A stretch of 64,000 nucleotides of DNA from Pedinophyceae sp. YPF-701. Its lineage: Eukaryota; Chlorophyta; Pedinophyceae. The notes under the pieces were generated by a model. That model was given only the letters and a program-made list of their open reading frames with translations, searched no databases and was not told the DNA's origin. Numbering within the stretch: the first letter of the stretch is position 1; each line of letters starts with the position of its first letter. This document shows positions 55,201-64,000 of the stretch, piece by piece. The position numbers and the translations under genes were made by a program. The stretch lies in NCBI GenBank assembly GCA_916048055.1, contig CAJZHL010000031.1, positions 1,178,001 through 1,242,000 on the forward strand, read 5' to 3'.

Positions 55201-58200
55201 CAAGACGGTGGAGCGGTCGTTGCCTTCAATGGGAGGGTGCGCCAGTTGTCGCCTTCTGCACAGGCGAGGGACTACCTTGGCCAGCAACTCGTGGCAGCTC
55301 TCCAGAGTGAGACGCGGGTCGTGCTGCGGGAGTACAGTGGCGGCAGGCTGGAGGACGAAGAGTCGAAGCTCTTCACTTGGATGCTGCGGCACCATCGTGC
55401 TGTGCCGCGGTACAACGCGCGGGTCCTCCAGGTGGGGACGTCGCCCGGAATCCCAACCAGGACACCGCACGCCAGCGGCGCTCCGTGAGCGTGGCTCTGA
55501 CCATGTTTGTGCCTGTTTCACCCGTGCATTCAGGCCTGGGGGTTGGGGGCTTTGGATTCTGAGGGTGGCGGTGAGGGCGACAGTGCGGGACAGCTGCGAG
55601 TCGGTCCTGGTTCCTTTATCACGCTCGATCCCCTGAACGCCGCCGTCCATGAGACACTCCAGGCGGTCCCGTATCTTCGAAGAGCAGATGCAGTTGTTGC
55701 GGATACAACCATCTGGCTCGTGACGGATTTGAGCAGGCCTGAGGGCTTGCACATCAGCGCTTCCGCGGCGAACTGGGCGTCAGCTAACATGGGACGCGCG
55801 CGCCTTGCGCTGATGAACAACCCCCGGATCGAAAGCAGCAATGCACGGCACATTGAAACATTCGTACAGGTGAATTGAAGCCGCCCGCCCCGGTGCTGCT
55901 CGTGCTTCCCGCGCATCGCAGATTGCCTCGAAAAAGCCATTCAGCGTCGTCGCTGCGCTTGTGCAGGCATTGATCCGAGTGGAGCGGGGAGGCGAAGTTG
56001 ACAAAGCACGAGCCCTGGCATCTCTTCTCGAACACGCGCGCGACCTGGCTCTGGAGAGCCCTGAGACGTGGGCATCTCTCGCTCCGCACCAGGTACGCAT
56101 CGCGCACATCGAATAGAGCTGTGTGCACCGCAGAAATGTTGACGCGCCTGACGTGCACCAACAGGAGCATGCCTGGGCCGGACGATGCCGCAGGTTCACG
56201 AGCTCGCTACAGCAGCCTCGCAGACGCTTGACGAGGCGAGCTCGTCAGTCATGTCGGCTGCGCAAGATCTGTTCGGCGCCGACGGGAACGAGCCCTCGTT
56301 GCTGTCATCGCTCGTGTCACAGCGAGAGCTCCTCTCCGACGCCGGCGTGAGGCCTGGGGACAACGTCGCGGTTGTCAACGGCCGCATTGTGCTCCTCGAC
56401 GGCGACACCCGCGCCAAGGACGTCGCGCTCATGGTTGCCCTGGCGAGGTGCGAGTCAGGCTAAGTGTGCGACCATGCCGACGTCATCTTGGTGTGCTGTA
56501 GCCAGCCCCTCACGGTCGCCGAAGCTTGCCTCGAACGCAGGTCTGACTTCGGAGGGCGCGGCGTTAACGGGGTACTGGAGCGCCAGCGTGGCTCCGCTTC
56601 GGAGGGTTCTCTCAGCCAGAGCGACCTGTCGCTGCTGGCAAGCCTGATTCTCACCGCGAACCCGGTCCTTCATCAGGGACGAACTCTTCCGCACTTCCTT
56701 TTGGCGGCCTCAGCGCGTGTCGGCGCAGTCATCGCCGACCTTGAAGCTGTCGGCTCGCCCTTGATCACCGCTTCTTCGCGGAAATCCGACGGCGTGCTCA
56801 AGTTACAGCTCGTCGTAGATCCCCTGAGCAAGCAGGCACAGATCCTTCCACAGATGCTGGGCTTCATCAGAGACGCAGTGGGGGCGGAATTGCAGCTGGT
56901 GTTGGCCCCGATGGGAGGTGCATCTGACCTCCCGCTGGAGACGTTCTACAGCGTGGCGCTCCCGTCGCTGCGTGAGGTGCGCCCGATCAATCGCGCTACT
57001 TCGCCTATGCTCTTCTCACGCAATTTGCATCCAGATCAGCGCCCAGAGTTGTTTGAGCCATGGCCATGCGACTTGATGCAGGTGGACAAGTGGGGCGTGC
57101 CACTTCCGCCGTCAGTCAGCCTTGTTGCGCTACCGCAGCGCCGTGTCCTGACGGTATCTCTCGACGTTCCGGAGCCGTGGCTCGCCAGTCTGCGCCGTGC
57201 CGATGGCGACGCAGACAACGTGTTCCTAGATGACGTCGAAGCTCCCGTCCATTTCGAATACGAGCTAGACGCGCTCCTCATCACGGGGATGACGCAGAAC
57301 ACCGACGCTATTAAGCAGGGCAGGTACGAGGCTGTGCACCCGCGGGGACTGCAGCTGCACCTAGTGGACAAGGATGGAGCGCGGGTTGCCGACACGTTGG
57401 TGATGGACACTCTCGGATACTTCCAGTTGCACGTCAAACCGGGCACGTACGGCATCCGTCTCATCCCTGGCAACGAGCAGCAGTTCGAAATCATGGTGCG
57501 CGGCGCTCATTCCTGTTCGGGCGTCGAACTGGCATGCCACATCGCACCAAACGCCGGTCGAAAATCTCCAATGACTCCGTGCGCTCGACTTGCAGACCTC
57601 GGACGACCACTCGCCCTACTGGATCGCGCTCGCCGACGGTGGTGGCGATACGAGCGCGGTTGCCAACGTGGAGGTGTTGTCGTTTTCAGGTGCACAAGTG
57701 CAACTGCGTCTGCGCGAACGCAGCAGCCAACCACCGACCGCATCGGGCGAAAGTGAAGTCGCTGATGCCGGTGCGGGGGAGGCCTCGGGGGCTGGAACGC
57801 GGCGCGGCCTGGTGTCGAGACTTTTTGGCTCGTTTGGGCAGGGCAGGGTCGACCAAGCGGCAGGAGCAGGGGAGGAGGAGGAGCCAGTGCATGTCATGAC
57901 CGTGGCTTCGGGGCTGCTGTACGAGAGACTGCAGCGCATCATGATGCTCAGCGTGGTGAAGCACACGACAAAGCCGGTCAAGTTCTGGTTCATCGAGGTG
58001 CGCCGTCGCCGCGGGCGTCTTGCTGGTGGCCCGTCGCAGCTCTGCTGCGCCGCTCCTGACTGCTTGTTGCTGGCCTCGACCACTCGACTTGAGCGCACGG
58101 AGAGCCTTTGAAGCTGGAAAGTGTCCGCGCCAAGGTGCTTGCAACACCATGGCGCACTCGAGGAGCACATGCTCGACACGCTACGAGCATTCACGCGGTC

Positions 58201-59333
58201 GCATCGGCGCTCTCTTGTATGCAGAACTACATGTCGCCCGTTTGGAGAGCTTCTCTCGCGAAGATGGCGGCGGAGATCGGGTTTGACTACGAGCTCATCA
58301 CGTATAAGTGGCCACACTGGCTTCGCAAGCAGTCTGAGCGTCAGCGCATCATCTGGGCGTACAAGATTCTGTTCCTGGACGTCATCTTCCCGTTGACTGT
58401 CTCCAAGATGATTTTCGTCGACTCTGATCAGGTAGTGCGCTCGGACCTGCGCGAGCTGGTTCGTCACGACCTTCAAGGAGCACCGTACGGCTACGTTCCG
58501 TTCTGCGAGAACAACAAGGAGGTGCGACTCGCGCCGCGGCCGGCAAATCCATGCTGAATGGTAGCCGACTTTGGTGACTGGAAGGGAAGCCAGCGCACGG
58601 TACGAAGGACGTGCGCACATCTGTGCGAACGCCCTGCAGGTCGAAGGGTTCCGCTTTTGGAAGCAGGGGTTCTGGAAGGACCACCTGAGGACCATCGGCA
58701 GCCACAACTACCACATCTCCGCACTGTACGTCGTGGACCTCGACAAGTTCCGCCGCATGGGCGCTGGCGATCACTTGAGGAAGGTGTATCACCAGCTCTC
58801 AATGGACCCGAACTCGCTGGCCAACCTGGTGCGTCGCGTTCGTCCCCGTGTCATGGCATTGCACATGGACCGCTGTCTGCACAGCATGGCCAGACTGCAC
58901 GCTCCTCAGGATCCTCGACCGAGCCTCGTGTATTCTGCAGGACCAGGACCTGCCGAATTTCGTGCAAGATCAGGTACGTGTTGGACGCGTGCTGCGCACC
59001 AGACTCCCGCACCACCTGTGCACGCAGCACCCGACGGCAGAGCGCCACGCGTGTTGTCTCGACTACATGCAGGTACCCATTTTCAGTCTGCCCCAGGAAT
59101 GGTTGTGGTGCGAGACGTGGTGCGGGAATGCAACGAAGGCTGCGGCGAAGACAATCGATCTGTGCAACAACCCGTTGACGAAGGAGCCCAAGCTCCAGAT
59201 GGCCAGGCGCATCATTCCAGAGTGGACGGCGTACGATGCGCAGCAGGAGGCCATCATGTCGCGAGCGTTGGCCTCGGACCAGGGGCCGCGTCCATCAGCA
59301 AACAGGGAGGAAAGTCGTCGCCAAGAGTTGTGA
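52213..59333 (+). CDS. UGGT: UDP-glucose:glycoprotein glucosyltransferase
   Basis: Predicted 1721 residues in 19 exons: 52213-52536, 52639-52828, 52926-53159, 53268-53378, 53465-53649, 53733-54023, 54126-54289, 54416-54619, 54746-55056, 55178-55431, 55534-55869, 55922-56092, 56194-56447, 56541-57495, 57596-57997, 58225-58521, 58640-58828, 58941-58973 and 59073-59333. All phases agree. It starts with a signal peptide ([20 protein letters not shown]), then thioredoxin-like folding-sensor domains ([45 protein letters not shown]). The GT24 catalytic domain is near-perfect: [74 protein letters not shown] and [12 protein letters not shown]. It ends RQEL, a KDEL-like ER retrieval signal. The enzyme reglucosylates misfolded glycoproteins in the ER. 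Intron 7 (54290-54415) has a GC donor, and exon 18 is only 33 nt. Confidence 0.95.
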
Positions 59334-59497
59334 CGGCGTTCGTGCGCAGCTGTCCTTTACACCTCTTTTTTGCAATGATGTCGCACCAGGCCGGGAGGCC
59401 GGCAGGGTGCGTTCGGCGTTCGCCGGCCATCGAGCGCCTCGAGCATGCTATTGAATCTCTGTTGGTCAAAATCGTCGCCAGGGCGGGGCACGGCCCT

Positions 59498-61004
59498 TTA
59501 GAAGCGCTTGCTCTTCTGAGCCTCCTTCTTGGCCTCGGCCTTGGCCCACGCGTCCATGCCGAGGCGCCAGAACACGGAGAAGAGCAGGCCCTGCAGACCG
59601 TTGGCGAGGATCTTGGTCTTCAGGCCGCGGCCGAACAGGCCCGCCAGGCCGTCCTTCTCAATGACCATCTTGACCACGTCGACGTAGCCCTTGGCGTCCG
59701 CGGAGGTCTGCTTCGTCGTCTTGATGACGCGGATCGAGTTGGAGCACGTGTCCGACACAGCCGAGGCGCAGAAGCCGATGAGGGCGGAGCGGCCGAGGCG
59801 GCGCGGCATGTCCTCGTACTGCGGCAGGCGCGCGTTCAGCGCGTTGTACACGAAGAACCAGGGGTAGTGACCGACGAACGTGGCGACGGACGCAGCGATG
59901 GCGCCGTGGTACAGCACAGTCGGGCCGCTCTTCGCCACCTTGCCGGCGAGGGTCTTCATGCCCGTCTTGCCCTCGACCTGCGGGATGGGGAGGTGCGGGG
60001 AGGCGTGTGATGCGGGGTCCACGGGGGGTGGCGCGTGGCATGTTGCCATGGCGGAAGGGTGCAGCGCGACGCCGTGCTGCCCGCACCTGCATGATGGTCT
60101 TGCAGGCGTCCACCGGCATCAGCATGATGCGGCAGCCAGCGGCCGCGGCCGACGAGGCGATGGTCTTCACGAAGACGGGCAGGTCGCGAGTGGCCTCCAT
60201 GTCGTCGAGCAGGGCCACCATGCCGGCGTTCGAGGCCGTGTCGCAGAAGCGGCTGAGGGGGCCCTGGATGAGGGCGGGGGCCAGGCCCTGGTAGAAGCGG
60301 GGGATGCCGCCCTCCCTGCGCGCGCAGTCGCGGGGTGACGCACGTCGGCGATCTTGGCAGCGGAGGGGCCAGGTGGTCCCGGGCGGAGGAGGGCCCTCGG
60401 GACCCCGCTGGGACACACAAGCGACGTCAAAGGGACCACCATCATGGAAAGGAAGGATCGATGTCCGTGCTGGGTGATGTCCCGCGAGGCATTCTCGCCG
60501 CCCCAGTGCTTAGCAGATGGCAAGGCACCAGGGCGGCACGGCCAATGCCTTCCCTCGATGGGATGCGCGTGCAAAACACCCGGACACATTGCTCGTAACT
60601 ATTGCGCGAACGGGGCGAAAAGGCGCTGGAAGTGCGTAACGAGGGCGCGCGCCCGTCATGCATCCACGCGGGCCGGGCACTCACGCGTAGAGCGTGCGGA
60701 GCGCCTCAGCGGTCGACGTCCCGTAACGGTACTGGTAGTTGACGGTAGTCCGCAGCCACATCAGCGACAGGACGTTCGCAGCCATGGCCGCAGCGCCGGG
60801 CAGACCACCACCCAGGGCACGCTTGGCGGCCTTGCCCATGACCTCCTTCATCGTCGACTTCGACTGGCGGGGCGCCGACTTCGTGGCCAGCGTCGCGCTG
60901 GCGACGCTCGCGAAGGGCATGGTCGAGAACTTCACGCCGGGCGCAGCAGCAGACTTGTTGCCGCGCTTCCCCTTGCGCTCAGCGCTCGTGATGGTCGCAG
61001 TCAT
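59498..61004 (-). CDS. Mitochondrial carrier (SLC25) family protein
   Basis: Predicted 342 residues in three exons: 61004-60685, 60315-60087 and 59977-59498; introns 369 and 109 bp. The carrier pattern is recognisable: [20 protein letters not shown], a canonical P-x-D-x-x-K ([11 protein letters not shown]) in the second repeat, [20 protein letters not shown], and a third repeat with [20 protein letters not shown]. The signature is degenerate in repeats one and three ([17 protein letters not shown]), so transport substrate cannot be read off. The N-terminal 50 residues are basic and Ala/Ser-rich. Location could be mitochondrial or plastid envelope. It converges with UGGT, 164 bp apart. Confidence 0.8.
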
Positions 61005-61482
61005 CGTGTGAGGTTTCTTTGGAATTGGAGAGGGCGGAGATTCGCTGATTTCAAGACTCGAAACCGCCGGGCAGCCAGAGGAGCTCGAGGCAAAAGGTGC
61101 AAAGGAGGAGGGGGCTAGCTGCGCAATTGGCAATCAACAGCGAGCGTACGTACGCCAGCCTCTTCTTTCGATTGTCAACGGCACGGACACGCCGCTCGCG
61201 GTCGCAATGAGTCGCAGGTCTGTGCTGCAGAGAGGTTGCTTCATACCACCTTGCGCTGGGAGGACGACGACGCGGCGGCCCGCTCGCCTCGAGGCGTGGG
61301 AGTGGCCCCGCCCGCGGGTCCACGTCGACGTCATGAGGAGCACGCCCCGTCGCCTGCGTTTGGTCGCGCGCATACGACGGTCCGCGACCCCCCAGCCTCG
61401 CAGGTGCCTCAGGCCCGTACGAGCGTAACCCGCGGTCCATCATCCGTCACAATGACCGTCATCGTCGAGCGGCTGCCGCGCC
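61005..61482. other. Intergenic between SLC25 and SR protein genes
   Basis: 478 bp between two minus-strand genes, lower in G+C near 61015-61160. Likely the carrier promoter and the SR gene 3' region. Confidence 0.4.
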
Positions 61483-63154
61483 CTACTTCGGCGGCGAGTC
61501 GTCGCGCGGCGACCTCGACCGGGGGGGGGGGCTGCGCGAGGGGGAGCGCGGCGGCGGGGACCTCGAGCGGGGCGGCGGCGACCGGCTGGCGTTGCCGCGC
61601 GGGCTACGCGACGGCGAGCGGGAGGGCGACCGCGTGCGGCGCCGCGGCGTCCGCGACCTGCTCGGCGACTTGCTTGCCCTGCACGCAACAAACAGCTCGA
61701 CGGGTGGCGTCGGTGCGGCCTGGCGGCGGCGGTGGCGACGGCGGCGAGCGCGCCCCATGCGACGTGGCCGCGCACCTGCGGTCGTACGACGGCGACCTCC
61801 TGCCCCGGCGGTCGTAAGAGGGCGAGCGGCGGCCGCGTGAGCGGGAGCGCCCCCGCCGCGGCGAAGGCGACCTGCGCCGGCCCCGCGGCGAGCGGCTCCG
61901 GCCGCGGCCGTACCCGTAGCCCCCGCGGTCGCCCCCGCGGTCGCCCTCGCGCCCCCCGCGGGAGTCCTTGCGCCGCATCTCGTCGGGCGCCTTGCGGTTC
62001 TCGCGCGCCATCACCACCGTGATCTCCTTCCCCAGCAGACGCGAACGGTCCAGCCGGTACATTGCCTCGTCGGCGTCGCGCGCGTCCATGAACTCCACGA
62101 AGCAGAAGTTCTTCTGGCGCCTGCGGACGACGAGGCGGTGGCGCACGTGCGTCAGGGTGCTGCACGGGCGGCTGGGCGGCGTGCGGCCGGCGCGGACCTC
62201 GTGCGCGGGCAGCCGCGTTGCCGGCGTTGGCGGGGCAGCTGGGGGCAGCGGGGCCGTGCATGCGCACCGCCGCTGCGGGGCCGCCAGGCAGGCAGCTTGC
62301 TGAGCAGCACTGGTGGGCGCGAGCGAGGTCCGGACCGGCCGCCGGACGCTCGAGGTGCAAGCGAGGTTGCGATTCGCTTCGTGCGTGTCCGGCGGAGGCC
62401 GCTTGGGAAATCTGGGCTCTCTGAGGTCTCTGCCAAGAGCTTGCGAACTTGCAGCCCTCTCGCGGCTTCAAAGGCGACATGCTTGCGACTCGACGCCCAC
62501 ATCATCGTGTCGGCCGATATCCATGGCGGCAACCAGGGCTCTTCGGACGGTTCTCAGCGGCGGATCGTGGCACGGCAAGCTTCGGTCGACGGAGCTCTCT
62601 AGCGTGGTCGGCTTCGTGCGTCCGCCGAGGCCAGACAAAGTCAGCGGACGCGGGGAGGTCTCGATGATGATGTGCGCCGTCCGCGCACTCGGCTGTGCGC
62701 CAGGGCGGTTGCACACGGCCGTTAGACTGACGCGGTGGCGCGGTTGGCGGGAAGGGCTTCAACGCGGGCGGCTCTGCGCGTCGTGCTCACCGTGTGTAGT
62801 AGTCGCGCGGAATGTAGACGTCGCGCACCTCCCCATACCGCTCGAACGCGTAGCGCACGTCGTCTGGCCTGCACGGCGACGGGCGCGGGCAGCAGACCTC
62901 AGGTCAAGCGCCCCTCGAAGTTGCGGCGGACTGCGCCGCTATCTCGCGACTGGGAGCGCGCAGGGGAGGTCACATGCGTGGTGTGCGTGCTTCTAGCCGC
63001 TTGTCGCGCCGTGTGCGCGCAGGGCCGCCGCGCGCACGGTGGTCTGCTGCTCAGGTTGGGAACCGCCAACACTGCAACCTCGCGGGGCGCACCTGGTGTC
63101 TCCAGAGATGTTCCTGACGAGCAGGGAGATGCGACGCCCTCCGCCCGACGACAT
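61483..63154 (-). CDS. SR splicing factor, SC35/SCL-like
   Basis: Predicted 226 residues in four exons: 63154-63093, 62868-62791, 62120-61776 and 61678-61483. The single RRM is assembled from exons 1-3: RNP2 is ISLLVRNI, then DDVRYAFERYGEVRDVYIPR, and RNP1 is KNFCFVEF. After the RRM come a Gly/Arg hinge (GGDRGGYGYGRGRSRSPRG) and an RS domain that ends SRSPRDDSPPK. The DVYIPRDYYT loop is diagnostic of SC35/SCL-type SR proteins. It would promote splice-site selection. Introns are 224, 670 and 97 bp; the 670-bp one cuts the RRM between the two RNP motifs. Confidence 0.92.
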
Positions 63155-63677
63155 GGCTGCGCGCAACTCAAGCTCTGCCGAAACAAGGAGCGCACTAACT
63201 CGACCCACTGTCGGGTCCTGCGGCGCGGTTGTCCGTCACACCGGCTTGGCAGAGACGATTGTATCCTGCAGGGCCCGCGCGCGACGGCATCAGTGGCGGC
63301 CCGGCCGAGCGGCCCCTGGCGCCAGACCGTCGGGCGGGGCAGTGTCACACAGTGTCCGCCGCGCCGCTTCCACAAGGGCTTTCGCAGACAGACTACATGG
63401 CCACCGCGAGACGGCTACACCCCTCGCACCGTCGGTCCCTCGCGAAGCAGAATCGGTGGTCCACGTGGACTGGCGCGACCGCCGAAGCCTGGTTTTCCAC
63501 CTCACTCGTTGCCCCCCAGGCGGAGCTCGGTCGATTGCGCCGCTGGATTCGAGGCACGAGGACGCGATCGCGCGAAAGTACGTGCGTCGTGACGGGGGGG
63601 AGGAAATTGCGGGGCGGGTGACGTGCGCAGGCGGTGGTGGTTGGGGGCGCAGCCCGGGAACAGCGTAGCCTGCCAGC
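63155..63677. other. Divergent intergenic region, SR protein / right-edge gene
   Basis: 523 bp between divergent starts; no feature called. Confidence 0.4.
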
Positions 63678-64000
63678 ATGTCGCGGCTGGGACGCAATGA
63701 TCTGGTGCGTCCGTTACTCCACGGCAGTCTGCGGGGGGCCGGCGCCGCTGCGTCCCCGCCACGGCCAGCCCAGGCCACCACCACTGTCTGCCGGCAAGTC
63801 CTTGCTGCGCGCGGGCCGACCCCCAAGCGCTCCCCGGCACCTGCAGGATGCGTCGATGCTGGTGTTCGTCACTCTGAAAGGCTCCAAGCCGCGGAGGAGA
63901 GTCGCCGTGCCAGTTCCAGAGTCGCAGAGCTGGGCGCAGTTCACAGCATCAGTGCAGCGCAAGCTGGGCCTGGCCACGTTGACGAGCATCACGCTCGCGG
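63678..64000 (+). CDS. Start of an unidentified gene (3' truncated)
   Basis: Tentative two-exon start: 63678-63704 (MSRLGRNDL), an intron at 63705-63846 (GTGCGT...CTGCAG), then 63847 to the window edge. The second exon reads DASMLVFVTLKGSKPRRRVA, VPVPESQSWAQFTASVQRKL and GLATLTSITLA. The beta-strand, basic turn, helix pattern could be a ubiquitin-like or PB1-like fold, but this is a guess. It runs off the right end. Confidence 0.4.
   Translation, partial: MSRLGRNDLVRPLLHGSLRGAGAAASPPRPAQATTTVCRQVLAARGPTPKRSPAPAGCVDAGVRHSERLQAAEESRRASSRVAELGAVHSISAAQAGPGHVDEHHAR

Noticed and set aside
1-64000. tRNA, rRNA, telomere repeats, transposons and virus-like elements
   Set aside because: I looked for T-loop/anticodon patterns, telomeric runs, reverse-transcriptase or transposase motifs and terminal repeats by eye and saw none that I can support.

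Overview
This is eukaryotic nuclear DNA, very rich in G+C, carrying about two dozen protein genes on both strands. Genes are split by short GT-AG introns, mostly 85-250 bp, and joins below were chosen so that reading frame and family similarity both continue across each junction. The host looks like a flagellated alga, most likely green-lineage. It has a plastid fibrillin, a carotenoid-desaturase-like amine oxidase, a SAP-type AP endonuclease like plant ARP, an ITPK4-type inositol phosphate kinase with N-terminal extension, an SCD1-type DENN-WD40 protein, an ALY/LIN9 protein, an SP1-type organelle RING ligase and a TMEM216-family ciliary membrane protein. I cannot name the species.

Layout. 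0-17 kb: amine oxidase (5'-truncated), KTI12, XRN2/RAT1, ITPK4-like kinase, AP endonuclease, DAO-type flavoprotein, VPS60/CHMP5, plastid fibrillin and ALY/LIN9. 18-31 kb: Timeless/TOF1, an RS-rich nuclear protein, a probable mitochondrial uS10, proteasome ATPase Rpt1, an unrecognised protein and an SP1/MUL1-like RING ligase. 31-43 kb: two tandem-repeat genes. One has about 18 copies of a 50-residue helical repeat (LANTVWGVAKLAD core) of the kind found in algal organelle RNA-binding proteins; the other has about 13 copies of a 46-residue beta-helix repeat rich in Cys and Asn. Between them lie TMEM216 and SRRM1 (PWI) genes. 43-64 kb: a cyclophilin, a GNAT acetyltransferase, an SCD1-like DENN/WD40 protein, a 19-exon UGGT, an SLC25 carrier, an SR splicing factor and the start of one more gene.

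Most genes are housekeeping: RNA decay and splicing (XRN2, SRRM1, SR protein, RS protein), genome maintenance (AP endonuclease, Timeless, LIN9), proteostasis and trafficking (Rpt1, cyclophilin, UGGT, VPS60, SCD1, SP1). They do not form a pathway cluster. The most unusual signals are: (1) six of about 73 introns appear to be GC-AG; (2) two long tandem-repeat genes with homogenised cores, each carrying a frame break; (3) a cluster of a CGAGACC motif with pairing palindromes in a long cyclophilin intron. Splice sites are inferred by eye with no transcript support, and coordinates may be off by a base or two.
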